Of a DNA stretch of 64,000 nucleotides, positions 1 through 9,874 are shown piece by piece. Both the position numbers and the translations under genes were made by a program. This DNA is from Craspedostauros australis (taxonomy: Eukaryota; Bacillariophyta; Bacillariophyceae; Mastogloiales; Achnanthaceae). The notes beneath the pieces were generated by a model that was not told the DNA's origin, did not search any database, and worked only from the letters and a program-made list of their open reading frames with translations. Numbering within the stretch: position 1 is the stretch's first letter; each line of letters opens with the position of its first letter. The DNA is taken from NCBI GenBank assembly GCA_026770025.1, contig JAMXDE010000039.1:434001-498000 (forward strand). The letters run 5' to 3'.

Positions 1-166
1 TGACCAGCTGGCGGATGAAGTCAATCTTCCACTGGTACCATTCGATGTTGAGTCCGCTGAATGGCTCCACCTCTAGCAGCGTGACTTTGTCATACTTCCA
101 TCCGGTTGGCGTTGATGGCGATCGGCGTACTTCCAGTGGGCGCCTTGGTGAGTGTACCACAACCTT
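1..166 (-). pseudogene. Gag-like reading frame, downstream half, split by element D; runs off the window
   Basis: Read on the minus strand from 160 to 1 this is open for 53 codons and continues in phase the frame that starts at 8258; the two halves are separated only by element D. It encodes a basic Pro/Arg stretch followed by a segment with the pattern PFSG...EWYQWK, which resembles the F-x-G...W..W start of retrotransposon Gag proteins (inference). The target-site duplication aacctt lies at 161-166. Before the D insertion the frame was continuous for at least 131 codons. It leaves the window at position 1, so total length and identity are unknown; a host gene is not excluded. Confidence 0.5.
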
Positions 167-738
167 TGTCGGAATGTGTGTACTCGGATGTGTATGCATC
201 AGTCACACTTGCGCGCCATCATCCAGAATATTTGGTGGCGGAATCACGACCCAAAACTATGACGTCACAGGAATACCACCGCGATACCACGAGGATACCG
301 CGATACTACGATAGCAGGATACCGCGATACCAGCGGATACCACAGTATCCATCACATGTGACGTCACATCGAAACCTTAACTACCAGGTCTACAGGAATG
401 AAATATGTTGTGAATATTCCATCAGATTCGATCAATCATCAGGTTCAACAAAACCTGAGAACGGAACAACGACGAGACAACGAGAGAGAAACGACAACGT
501 TGACGGTCAAGTCAACATCAACGAGCAACATGAGAGAAATGTGCATGGAGGTGCAAGAGGATTGCACCAAGCAATGAGAGCAAGGAAGAGACGGATCAAG
601 AGAGCATCTTGATCATCTCATTCCCCACGCTCGCTCACCAACAATCAATAGCAACAACAGTAACAGTAACAGTAACAGAAACACTTTGAGAAAGAGTGTT
701 GACTACTACCGATTCTCCGTGCGCGGAGCCTTCCAACA
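167..738 (+). repeat. 5' LTR of element D
   Basis: 572 bp, TG...CA ends. It contains a run of degenerate gataccgcgatac repeats (about 275-350), two palindromic TGACGTCA boxes, and a short run of the hexamer acagta (about 656-680). Confidence 0.95.
260..366 (+). promoter_or_regulatory. Pair of CRE-type boxes TGACGTCA in the LTR of element D
   Basis: Perfect 8-bp palindromes TGACGTCA at 260-267 and 359-366, 99 bp apart, repeated in the 3' LTR at 7546-7553 and 7645-7652. This is the consensus for CREB/ATF-type bZIP factors. In Phaeodactylum the TGACGT core is known as a CO2/cAMP-responsive element. That these boxes drive LTR transcription is inference. Confidence 0.55.
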
Positions 739-753
739 CGTTTATAAACGTTA
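739..753 (+). promoter_or_regulatory. Primer-binding region of element D with a 12-bp palindrome
   Basis: The interior begins directly after the LTR with CGTTTATAAACG, a perfect palindrome, then TTA. The same layout (CGTTTCGAAACG, then TTA) abuts the 5' LTR of element C. This is where minus-strand priming should occur, but I could not match it to a 3' tRNA end. Confidence 0.45.
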
Positions 754-837
754 GCACCAGGGAAGCCCTGTGCAAGGAGAGATCGAAGAGCAAGAGACGC
801 TGCATGAGCGACGAGCGAGAGACGACGAGCTAGCTTA

Positions 838-985
838 CCCTCTCACGCGCGTGATCGAGGACGAACCGAAGAGACAGAGTACCCTCTCACACGAGTGATC
901 GAGGAAGAGACGAGAAGCGAGACGAGCGCTGAATGAGCGAAGAAACCGAAGAGACTGCATTCCCTCTCACACCAGTGATCGAGGA
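838..985 (+). repeat. Three imperfect repeats spanning the start codon of element D
   Basis: Copies of a ccctctcac...gtgatcgagga unit begin near 839, 882 and 961. The third lies inside the coding region and encodes residues about 10-20 of the polyprotein. The first copy reads a similar peptide but meets a stop before 933, so the start at 933 is the one used. Confidence 0.6.
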
Positions 986-3900
986 CGAGACCGAGGGAGA
1001 CGAGGACGAGACTCTGAACCTCACGCGAAAAGGAGCGGGTGCGCCCATCCAACAACCAAGCGCTCAGCAAGGAGCCATCATCGAAACAGAAGCAGAGCAA
1101 GCTGCACGAAGCGCCGGCGCAGAGACGCGGCAGAGAGACCAGCCAAGACCGACATCGGCATCAACAGGACAACCCACATCGACTCCATCACAGCGAGTGT
1201 TCAAAGTGGAAGCGTACGAGACAGAAGTACAGCAGACGGAAACAGAAGGCAGGGGTAGCGCGTCAGAGAGAGACAGCGGCATCGATCCCCTCGCATCCAA
1301 CGACAACGAAGAGTCAGAGAGAGAAGAAGAGAGCCAATCGACAGGCAGCACACGAGACACGAGCAAGCAGACACCGACGAGAAAGAAGATGACGAAGGAC
1401 ACGTACAAGAGGCGCAAGGCCCCACTCTTCAGCGGGAAGAAGGAAGACTACAACGCGTGGGAATCGCAGGCAAAGGCGTACGCGCGTACGCAGCGATTCA
1501 AGGCCATCATGATGGGAGAGAAGCCCATCCCAACGAAAGAAGACATCGAGAAAGAGAGTGACGAAGAGAAGAGGGAGGCCCTCGAAGAGACACGCGAACT
1601 GGCGCTGGACTGCTTCAGCGATCTGATCCTGATGATGGATGCAGAGCAAGGCACTGGAAAGCAGGCGATCCAGCTGATCAACCAATGCTGCGACGAGCAG
1701 CACCCCGAGGGGAACCCAGCGGCAGCATGGAAGATGCTGAAGGAGAAGTACCAGCCGACCGACGCATCCACGGTGCTGCGGCTGAAGCGCCAATTCAACA
1801 CGGAGCGCATGGCAAGGGATACGGATCCCGACATCTACGTCACACGGCTTGAGCTGCTCCGCACTCGCCTCCAAGATGTGAAATACGAGATCAGCGAGAG
1901 AGAGCTGATCATGCAAGTACTCAGCAGCCTCAGCAAGGACTACGACGACGAAGTGAGCAACTTCGAATACCAACTGCAGATGGGTCCAGAGAAGGTGACG
2001 ATCGAAGCCATCCGAAACGTGCTGAACTACCGATACTCCAAGCTCCAAGGCGGAAAGGCGTATGTGGACGACTTCGCAGACACAGGCAGCAAGCGCGACG
2101 ACGCGGCGATGGCTGCGACAGGCGGATTCAAAGGCAACTGCCACAACTGCGGAAAGTACGGCCATCGGTCTGCGAATTGTCCAGACAGAAAGCAAGCGGC
2201 CGACAGCAACAACCATCAATCCAACAACGGCCGACGAGGAGGCTACAACAACAGAGGCAACAGAAGAGGAGATCAGCGCGGCAATCAAGGCAACCGCGGC
2301 AACAGAGGAAGAGGTCGTGGCAGCGGCTTCAGTGGGAAGTGCCATTACTGTGGCATCCCAGGACACCGAGAAGCCGACTGCAGGAAGAAAAAGTTCAACG
2401 AAAAGAGAAAGCAGGAAGAGCAAGGAAGCACGGCGCAAGACGGCACCGACGACAGATTCGAGATGGTGATGACCATGCTCGACACGCCCGCACAAACTCA
2501 CACCGCCTACGCCGTCGATGATTCATTCTTTGATACCTTCCAACACTTCCCAGGAACGGACGAGGTCCACGACGACACGAGCATCCCTGCATGGCTCAAC
2601 GACGGACCAATCATCCACGAGGTGACGCTCGACAACGAGCCTCGTTTTGATCTCGATTTCGATTACTGCCTCAACACGCACGACTTGCCGAGCAACGGCA
2701 ACCGAGAAGAAGATCCCGAGGAGGATATCGATATCCTCGCCATGGAGGAAGCCGGGGAGCCCCCGATTGAGCAAGACATGCTCCTGGACGACAATCTCTT
2801 CGAAGAGGCGTCAGCCGCTGGCTCCGCCGAAGAAGAGATCGCTCAAGATGACGGAGATGACGACAGCGATGCAACTCGTCCTCTATACGTCCGGAACAGA
2901 TTCCGTCCTCCCAGACCAGAAGGTCAACGAGTCTTTCGCGACCATGAAGACGTGATCTTCCCAACCGGCCTACGCTTCGGGCCCACGGACTTCTTCAACC
3001 AACGAGGGGCACACGGCAGGCATGACACTGTGCCGTACCCAACATTCACGGCCGAGATCAGACAACGCGAAATCATCAGCAACGCCATCTTCTGCGGGGC
3101 CCGCAACCTGTTCCCTAACAATCGACGCATCCAGATGGCATTCGTCGGACGAGTGTCAGGAATGTTCATCATGGCAGAGCTTCTGTCAATCGAAGAGATC
3201 CTGGCAAACAGCATGATTCTCAACAGGATCCTCGAGCGTCACGGCCAACCACCACTGAGCATCATGGAGCGGCACTTCATCCTCGGAGGATGTACGGCGG
3301 CACTTCTTCACCACCGACCGCAGGAAAGGCAACCTGAGCCACCGCGACAGGCAAGACCGGAGCCGCCACAGCAAGCAGAACCAACGCGCCCTCCAATCGA
3401 TTGGGACGATTCCAGCACGGGTGAGTCATCCTACGACGACGACTCCTCCGATGACGACGAGTTGGCAATCATGGTCGTGGATCGCACGCGCTTCCGTGCA
3501 TCCGACCACCGCACCAACACACCCGATGAACACACATGGCTTGCCGACAGTGGAGCCTCATGCCACATTGTGAATTCGGATAAGGGGATGTTCAACATCC
3601 GCCACATCCAGTCCTTTGTGAAGGTCGGTGACAACACGCAACTTAACTCACCAAAGATGGGGTCCATCTATCTCCGAGTGAAGCAACGCGACAACACACA
3701 GCGCACCATCAGACTGAACGATGTGAAGTTCGCACCCAAGATGTGGGTGAACCTGTTCTCAACGAACAAGGCGCTGGAGAATGGATACCAGATCGGCAAC
3801 AACGGTATCATCATGGACATCGCAAACGGCAATGGGAACAAGATCGTGTTCGATCGAGTGTTCCGCACGCGAAATGGCTTCGTGACTGGCGTGCAGATGC

Positions 3901-6900
3901 ATGCAGTCAAGCCACGCACAGACATCACGGCTGCGGCCGTCACATCGGATCCACCGAAGGGCATCAACGCGTCCACACTCCATCGCATGTTGGGACACGC
4001 CCCACTGGAAGCAATGCAACGGACCGCATCGCACCACGGATGGAACATCGTCGGCACCATGCCGCCATGCAAGCACTGTGCCATCGCCAACGCACGAGTG
4101 AAGAACGTCCCGAAGGCGACCATCGCGAGAGCATCGCGACGATGTGAGCGATTCTTCATCGACATCAGCTACACAAAGCACACGAGCTTCGGAAACAAGC
4201 GGTACTGGGTGTTGATCGTAGACGACCACACAGATTACTGCTGGAGCATCTTCCTCACCAACAAGAGTGACCAACCAGCCTTCCTGAAGCGATTCCTTCA
4301 GAAGATGCGGCCGCACACCGACGGCAAACCAATCATCTTCCGCGGAGACAACAGCGGAGAGAACAAGGCATCGGAGGCCCACCTGCTCGAAGCCGGATTC
4401 GACGTCTCATTCGAATACACGGCGTCCAACACGCCACAACAGAACGGCAGAGTCGAGCGCAAGTTCGCATACTTGTACACGAAGATGCGATCCATGCTGA
4501 ACGGCGCCCAGCTCAACGAGGAGCACAGACATGGGCTATGGGCTGCAGCAGCCAACGTCGCGACCGCGGTCGCCAACATCACCGTGGCGAAGGGAAAGAC
4601 CAAGTCGCCACACAACCTATTCTTCGGAGAGGATCCGAAGTATGCAAGCGGACTTCGCACCTTTGGTGAAGTCGGAGTCGTCAAGACGGCCTATGGAGGC
4701 ATGACAGCGAAACTCCAGAACAGAGGCGAGGCGATGTTGTTCGTCGGATATGCTCCACAGCATGGATCCGGCGTCTACAACATGTACCGCCCGTCCACCA
4801 AGTCCATCGTCTGCACCAGAGACGTGAAGTGGCTCAACAGATCGTACGGGCACTTCAAGGGTTGGACCTACGGCTTGGACGATGGGAAGCCGGAAGGGAG
4901 TCAGATCGTCGCAACCGATGCCGAGCACCCAACGGAAACCGACGATGACGGATTCATCCTGGTCGGAAGGGAAGGGACAGCGCCGTCCCACACCGCTCGG
5001 GCCAAGCCGAAGCGACGCTCTGTGTCATTCGCCGACGCGAACTCCTACCACGTTCTCTCGGATGACGACGATGAGGACGATGACAACACCGACAACAACA
5101 CGAGTGCAAAGAAGGACTCACCAGGTCTCGCGAGCGAGACGGCGAGCACACCAGTGGACGAAGGGACTGCGTCCGAAGAAGAGGTTGACGCGATTCCCAT
5201 CGACGACGACACAGTGACCGATATTGAAGATGTCGCCCCACCGAGTGTCCCGCCAAGCATCCTCCGCACTCCGCCAACATCACGCAAGCGTTCGCACGAA
5301 GCGAACGATGATTCGAAAGCTAGTCGCACCACGACTGCTGATCCCCCACGACGACCAAGCAAGCGCGATACCACTCGCAGCGAACGACAACAGCGATACA
5401 TCGAGCGAAGCAAGCATCAAGCAAAAACGAATGCGAAGTCGCGTGCGTCGCTGCCGTCCAACGTGAAAGGAAAGAGCGAACTGCGCAACCTTGCGAACTA
5501 CAACAAGCCAGGAAAGAAAGAGAAGGATGAAGGCAAGCGGTTCACTACCAACCTATCCGTCTTCAATAGGGGAAGCGACACCGACAACGATAAGAGCAAC
5601 ACAGACCACGATCATGACAGCAGCGAGGAGACCAACGACGATGACAAAACCAATGACGATACCACCGACGAAAATGAGGAGAATGACGAAGCTACGAACG
5701 ACGAAGACAGCGACTCTCCTCCATCGGACATCACCAACACAGTCACAGATGCTCTATTCGGTAACAACGCAATCAGTACCGACGATTTCGAGACTGAGAT
5801 CTGCGCAACCACCCAAGATGAGACAGGAGAGACATCGACGCACATCGAGCCATCAACCTTCGACCAAGCATTCAACCATCCGAATGCAACACACCGGAAG
5901 GGCTACAGAGCTGCCATCGCAAAGGAGTTCGGTTCGATGGATGCTCGATCCGTCTACAGCAAGATCAAGCGCTCATCGATTCCAAGGGACCGCAGATGCT
6001 GCAAGTGCAAATGGGTATTTAAATTACAGCACAATGGAACCTATCGAGCGCGTCTGGTGGCGTGTGGCTACTCGCAGATCGCAGGAGTGGACTACCAAGA
6101 GCACCACTCGCCGGTCATCCACGACGTCACGTACCGTGTGATGATGGTGATCATGATGCTACAGAAGATGGATTGTGCATTCGTGGACGTCGTCACGGCA
6201 TTCTTGTACGGCGACCTCGAAGAAGAGGTGTACATGAATTGTCCAAGCGGAATGGACAGCACACCTGATGAGGCGCTGCTGCTACACAAGCCAATCTACG
6301 GGCTGGTCCAGAGCGCACGCCAATGGTTCAAGATGCTGGTGTCAACGCTGAAGGGAATGCGATTCGACCAGAGCGCGGCAGATCCGTGCCTCTTCCATCG
6401 CAAGACGAAGAACGAAACAGTCATCGTGGCGATCTACGTTGACGACTGCTTCTGCTGCGGACATCAGAAGGCACTCGACCAATTCATGATCGACATCCAG
6501 AAGAGCAAGTTCAAGGTCACCATCGAGAAGGGTTTGGGTGACTACCTCAGCTGCAACATCCAGCTCAACGCAGACAAGACGGAAGCCGTCCTACGCCAGC
6601 CACATCTGATCCGAAACCTAATCACCGAGTTTGGTGCAGAGGTGGAGAAGATGCAGCGCTACGCGACGCCAGGGACGCCAAGCCAGAGCATCGTTCGCCC
6701 ATCCGAAGAGAACGGATTGCAGAAGGTGGATGCAGCAGAGCACGCTGACTACCGCAAGGGAGTGGGAATGCTTCTATTCCTGATCAAGCATTCGCGTCCC
6801 GACATCGCCAATCCTGTCAGAGAGCTGACAAAGGTACTCGACGGACCGACCAAGGCTGCAACCAAGGAGATGCGGCGTATCATCAAATACGTCATCGACA

Positions 6901-7433
6901 CGAAGCACTACGGTCTGAAGATCCATCCTGTCATGACAGACAGCAGCGCATGGAACATGGAGATGTTCTGCGACAGCGAATATGCCGGAGACAAGGACAC
7001 TCGCATCAGTGTCGGCGGATTCATTCTCTACCTCTGTCAAGTCCCTATTCTCTGGCGATCCAAAGCGCAGAAGGCAGTGACACTCAGTTCATCAGAGGCA
7101 GAGTACATCGCGCTATCCGAAGCGGCGAAGGAGATCTTCTTTGTGATGCAACTCCTGGAGAGTGTGGGAGTGCCAGTGAAGACTCCAATCACCGTGAGAG
7201 TCGACAACGTTGGAGCGATCTTCATCGCAAAGAATCCCTCAACATCGCAACGCTCCCGCCATATCGACGTACGCCATCACTACGTCCGCAACATGGTGAA
7301 TGACAAGCTGATCGAAATCATCTTCGTCAAGTCAGAGAACAATCGAAGCGACGGCTTCACGAAGAACATCAAGTCGGAGCTACAGCGCGAGCACGAGAAG
7401 ACTTACCTTCACACTGGCGACAGCAGCGAATGA
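933..7433 (+). CDS. gag-pol: Gag-Pol polyprotein of Copia element D (2166 aa)
   Basis: Single frame from ATG 933. Order of domains: acidic N-terminus; Gag (about 160-390); two CCHC zinc knuckles, C-x2-C-x4-H-x4-C, near residues 402 and 470; a long acidic linker with an unusual helical region (about 685-810); aspartic protease with DSGAS near 870; HHCC integrase zinc-binding segment near 1010; integrase core with D in FFIDIS, D in RGDNSG and E in QNGRVER; a very acidic linker; reverse transcriptase with YVDD near residue 1835; RNase H with DSEYAG and SSSEAEY. Gene order protease-integrase-RT-RNase H defines Copia. No frameshift or stop was seen, and catalytic motifs are intact, so the product is probably active. 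It is the longest of the Copia products here because of its linkers. Confidence 0.95.
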   Translation: MSEETEETAFPLTPVIEDETEGDEDETLNLTRKGAGAPIQQPSAQQGAIIETEAEQAARSAGAETRQRDQPRPTSASTGQPTSTPSQRVFKVEAYETEVQQTETEGRGSASERDSGIDPLASNDNEESEREEESQSTGSTRDTSKQTPTRKKMTKDTYKRRKAPLFSGKKEDYNAWESQAKAYARTQRFKAIMMGEKPIPTKEDIEKESDEEKREALEETRELALDCFSDLILMMDAEQGTGKQAIQLINQCCDEQHPEGNPAAAWKMLKEKYQPTDASTVLRLKRQFNTERMARDTDPDIYVTRLELLRTRLQDVKYEISERELIMQVLSSLSKDYDDEVSNFEYQLQMGPEKVTIEAIRNVLNYRYSKLQGGKAYVDDFADTGSKRDDAAMAATGGFKGNCHNCGKYGHRSANCPDRKQAADSNNHQSNNGRRGGYNNRGNRRGDQRGNQGNRGNRGRGRGSGFSGKCHYCGIPGHREADCRKKKFNEKRKQEEQGSTAQDGTDDRFEMVMTMLDTPAQTHTAYAVDDSFFDTFQHFPGTDEVHDDTSIPAWLNDGPIIHEVTLDNEPRFDLDFDYCLNTHDLPSNGNREEDPEEDIDILAMEEAGEPPIEQDMLLDDNLFEEASAAGSAEEEIAQDDGDDDSDATRPLYVRNRFRPPRPEGQRVFRDHEDVIFPTGLRFGPTDFFNQRGAHGRHDTVPYPTFTAEIRQREIISNAIFCGARNLFPNNRRIQMAFVGRVSGMFIMAELLSIEEILANSMILNRILERHGQPPLSIMERHFILGGCTAALLHHRPQERQPEPPRQARPEPPQQAEPTRPPIDWDDSSTGESSYDDDSSDDDELAIMVVDRTRFRASDHRTNTPDEHTWLADSGASCHIVNSDKGMFNIRHIQSFVKVGDNTQLNSPKMGSIYLRVKQRDNTQRTIRLNDVKFAPKMWVNLFSTNKALENGYQIGNNGIIMDIANGNGNKIVFDRVFRTRNGFVTGVQMHAVKPRTDITAAAVTSDPPKGINASTLHRMLGHAPLEAMQRTASHHGWNIVGTMPPCKHCAIANARVKNVPKATIARASRRCERFFIDISYTKHTSFGNKRYWVLIVDDHTDYCWSIFLTNKSDQPAFLKRFLQKMRPHTDGKPIIFRGDNSGENKASEAHLLEAGFDVSFEYTASNTPQQNGRVERKFAYLYTKMRSMLNGAQLNEEHRHGLWAAAANVATAVANITVAKGKTKSPHNLFFGEDPKYASGLRTFGEVGVVKTAYGGMTAKLQNRGEAMLFVGYAPQHGSGVYNMYRPSTKSIVCTRDVKWLNRSYGHFKGWTYGLDDGKPEGSQIVATDAEHPTETDDDGFILVGREGTAPSHTARAKPKRRSVSFADANSYHVLSDDDDEDDDNTDNNTSAKKDSPGLASETASTPVDEGTASEEEVDAIPIDDDTVTDIEDVAPPSVPPSILRTPPTSRKRSHEANDDSKASRTTTADPPRRPSKRDTTRSERQQRYIERSKHQAKTNAKSRASLPSNVKGKSELRNLANYNKPGKKEKDEGKRFTTNLSVFNRGSDTDNDKSNTDHDHDSSEETNDDDKTNDDTTDENEENDEATNDEDSDSPPSDITNTVTDALFGNNAISTDDFETEICATTQDETGETSTHIEPSTFDQAFNHPNATHRKGYRAAIAKEFGSMDARSVYSKIKRSSIPRDRRCCKCKWVFKLQHNGTYRARLVACGYSQIAGVDYQEHHSPVIHDVTYRVMMVIMMLQKMDCAFVDVVTAFLYGDLEEEVYMNCPSGMDSTPDEALLLHKPIYGLVQSARQWFKMLVSTLKGMRFDQSAADPCLFHRKTKNETVIVAIYVDDCFCCGHQKALDQFMIDIQKSKFKVTIEKGLGDYLSCNIQLNADKTEAVLRQPHLIRNLITEFGAEVEKMQRYATPGTPSQSIVRPSEENGLQKVDAAEHADYRKGVGMLLFLIKHSRPDIANPVRELTKVLDGPTKAATKEMRRIIKYVIDTKHYGLKIHPVMTDSSAWNMEMFCDSEYAGDKDTRISVGGFILYLCQVPILWRSKAQKAVTLSSSEAEYIALSEAAKEIFFVMQLLESVGVPVKTPITVRVDNVGAIFIAKNPSTSQRSRHIDVRHHYVRNMVNDKLIEIIFVKSENNRSDGFTKNIKSELQREHEKTYLHTGDSSE

Positions 7434-7443
7434 CTGACGCCTA

Positions 7444-7452
7444 CAGGAAGGG
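7444..7452 (+). promoter_or_regulatory. Polypurine tract of element D
   Basis: The purine run aggaaggg directly precedes the 3' LTR, the expected plus-strand primer site. Element C has the similar ggaaggg in the same place. Confidence 0.7.
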
Positions 7453-8024
7453 TGTCGGAATGTGTGTACTCGGATGTGTATGCATCAGTCACACTTGCGC
7501 GCCATCATCCAGAATATTTGGTGGCGGAATCACGACCCAAAACTATGACGTCACAGGAATACCACCGCGATACCACGAGGATACCGCGATACTACGATAG
7601 CAGGATACCGCGATACCAGCGGATACCACAGTATCCATCACATGTGACGTCACATCGAAACCTTAACTACCAGGTCTACAGGAATGAAATATGTTGTGAA
7701 TATTCCATCAGATTCGATCAATCATCAGGTTCAACAAAACCTGAGAACGGAACAACGACGAGACAACGAGAGAGAAACGACAACGTTGACGGTCAAGTCA
7801 ACATCAACGAGCAACATGAGAGAAATGTGCATGGAGGTGCAAGAGGATTGCACCAAGCAATGAGAGCAAGGAAGAGACGGATCAAGAGAGCATCTTGATC
7901 ATCTCATTCCCCACGCTTGCTCACCAACAATCAATAGCAACAACAGTAACAGTAACAGTAACAGAAACACTTTGAGAAAGAGTGTTGACTACTACCGATT
8001 CTCCGTGCGCGGAGCCTTCCAACA
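7453..8024 (+). repeat. 3' LTR of element D
   Basis: 572 bp, matching 167-738 with one difference seen. Followed by the duplicated target aacctt. Confidence 0.95.
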
Positions 8025-8258
8025 AACCTTGCGGCTCGTTGCCTCGGCGAGTTCACAATTGGCGGCTTCCTTCATCGCGAGTTCCAATTGCATTTGGGTT
8101 GCCTTGCTGGCGACAGGAGTCTCGATGGTTGGTACCTCATACCCGGTCGTTGTAGTGAACTCGTTGATGGCTGCCCAATCGGTTGCTTGGTCGATTTGCC
8201 GTTCTTTCACGCAAGCGAAGATGCGAAGGATGTTCTCAATGTTGATCGGTCTCGCCAT
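8025..8258 (-). pseudogene. Gag-like reading frame, N-terminal half, interrupted by element D
   Basis: Starts at ATG 8258 and encodes MARPINIENILRIFACVKER and onward for 78 codons to the LTR of element D. It resumes in phase at position 160. The N-terminus (short helix, ILRIF, then a helical region rich in Glu and Ala) is reminiscent of the start of diatom retrotransposon Gag proteins, but the match is by pattern only. Insertion of D replaces the rest with LTR sequence and a stop, so this copy is probably non-functional. Function unknown. Confidence 0.5.
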
Positions 8259-9874
8259 GGTGGTTGATGTTATAAAGGTGATATGCTTGTTGGTAAACCA
8301 CGACTCTTAATCTGTCAAAGTGCACAAGTAACTACTGGAGACGTATCGGCCCGTTGTTGCATGCCCTGGTCAGAGCTCTTGTTCTTTTATTGTGAGTTGT
8401 CCGAGGACAATCTCCAACCAGTACTTTGACTCATATGATTTGTAAAGAGGTAAAAAGTACAGAGAAAGCTGTCACCTGCCATCATCACCATTGTTTCTCT
8501 CGTCAACACCACTTTCATTGCCATCACCATTGCCTTCCGTGACGGAATCATTCGGGTTGCTTTCCCCATCACCATCTTTGTTGCCATCACCACCATCGTC
8601 CTTGACAACAGCATTGCTGTGGCTAGCACCACCACCTTCATTGCCGTGGTGGCGACCATAGCCACTGACAACGCTATCCTGGGCGCCATCACGGCTGTCT
8701 ATGTCAATGCTGCCCCAATCAACACCACCGTCGCTGTCAGCATCATTGTGGCCATCGAATGCAAGACGGATAACGCCATGTCCGTCATGAAATAGGAGCA
8801 GAACCTTTGTGTGCTGTCTGTGGTAGCCGTCGTCAAAACCGGAATGGTTGATGTAGATCTTCATGAACAAGTTGAAAAACGCAGATGATAGTTGAATTGG
8901 ATAGATCGCCCTGATTATTTTTGTCGATGGCATGGATGATACCAATGGAGGGGTTGCTGACAAACAGGATGGCGACGAGGAGCACGTAGCTTGTGACGAA
9001 CAAGGCAATTCGCATGCACAAGAAGCTGCAGGAGAAGCGAGACAACCAAGCGCGGAAACCAGAGAATAGCGCAATGAAATGCCCATCATGAATAGATCAA
9101 GATAGTGACGTTGCGATGGGAAGAAATGCTGACGAGGTGCATATCGCCAAAATATAACCGTAATTAACCGAAAAGACACCATCGAAAATAGTAAGTCACG
9201 AACAACCAAGACCCATTTCCGAAATTTGAGGAGAAAAAATAACACGGCGTTGTGCGTTGTAGATAAGGGCGTATAACTCTTGAAGCAAAGGTCGGATGAA
9301 GACCACTTTTATATGGATAAGATCGCACGGTGCTCTAGATTTTGTTTTTATATGCCATGTTAAATTTTACGAAAATCTGAGTCACGACTAGGCGCGACTG
9401 CACCTTCGTTCACTCAAGTGGGTCATATGCTCCTCAGATCCTATCAGATGATCTTCACCTGGATTCCCTCTTGCTGCCACGACGTCTGCTGACTATGCCA
9501 GCCACATCGTGTGCAATCTAAGCTGCTTCAACCTCAGCAATGGAGTCCTGATGTAAGACCAATCTGCTGGCTCCGGCTGCGCAACCCCATCGCTTCAACA
9601 TCCGCTGAAGCCACGAGACCTGCTGCATGACATCGCCTAAGACTCAGAGGGTAAGGACACAGAGGAAAGTACAGTCTCTTCTCAGCACTGAACCATGAGG
9701 GTCAGTGCAGAGCCGTGTCAATACCAGAACATCGTTTCTTCATCCTGCCTACAACTACTAACTCATACTATACATGTTCGGATTAGTACAACACTACTAC
9801 TCTATTCATCGTTACAGCTTTAACAGTCAAACAGCGTTCAAGCCCAGTGAACTGCATCAATCGGCCTCATCTGA
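8259..9874. other. Region between the gag-like start and fragment F
   Basis: Upstream of the minus-strand start at 8258 there is a tataaa-like sequence (8269-8276). Apart from the Asp/Gly-rich frame at 8472-9245 and the 5' edge of fragment F, I see no gene, repeat or RNA here. LTR ends for the interrupted gag-like element could not be defined. Confidence 0.4.
8472..9245 (-). CDS. Hypothetical Asp/Gly/Asn-rich protein, possibly partial
   Basis: A 257-codon frame. The N-terminal part has hydrophobic stretches without clear family resemblance. The C-terminal third (about 175-257) is low complexity and dominated by Asp, Gly, Asn and Ser in patterns such as DGGDGNKDGDGES. That composition resembles calcium-binding or secreted acidic proteins, but it can also arise from a trinucleotide-biased repeat, since the plus strand is rich in catcacc. 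No start context, intron or homologue could be judged. The real exon, if any, may be only the C-terminal half. Function unknown. Confidence 0.25.
   Translation of the reverse strand: MLFFLLKFRKWVLVVRDLLFSMVSFRLITVIFWRYAPRQHFFPSQRHYLDLFMMGISLRYSLVSALGCLASPAASCACELPCSSQATCSSSPSCLSATPPLVSSMPSTKIIRAIYPIQLSSAFFNLFMKIYINHSGFDDGYHRQHTKVLLLFHDGHGVIRLAFDGHNDADSDGGVDWGSIDIDSRDGAQDSVVSGYGRHHGNEGGGASHSNAVVKDDGGDGNKDGDGESNPNDSVTEGNGDGNESGVDERNNGDDGR

Larger units (their letters stand above)
167..8024 (+). mobile_element. Element D: complete Ty1/Copia LTR retrotransposon
   Basis: A 7858-bp element with two 572-bp LTRs (167-738 and 7453-8024) starting TGTCGG and ending CAACA. It is flanked by a perfect 6-bp duplication aacctt (161-166 and 8025-8030). 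I saw one difference between the LTRs (tcgctc versus ttgctc near their 3' ends), so insertion is recent. The interior carries one uninterrupted 2166-codon gag-pol frame and a purine tract (aggaaggg) immediately before the 3' LTR. It is inserted in, and antisense to, a gag-like reading frame. All parts needed for autonomous transposition appear intact. Confidence 0.96.

Noticed and set aside
1314-2501. 395-aa antisense frame opposite Gag of element D.
   Set aside because: Shadow of a low-complexity, GC-biased coding strand; no protein features.
7540-7640. CRISPR-like spaced repeats (gataccgcgatac) in the LTR of D.
   Set aside because: Degenerate short repeats without uniform spacers, in a eukaryotic LTR.
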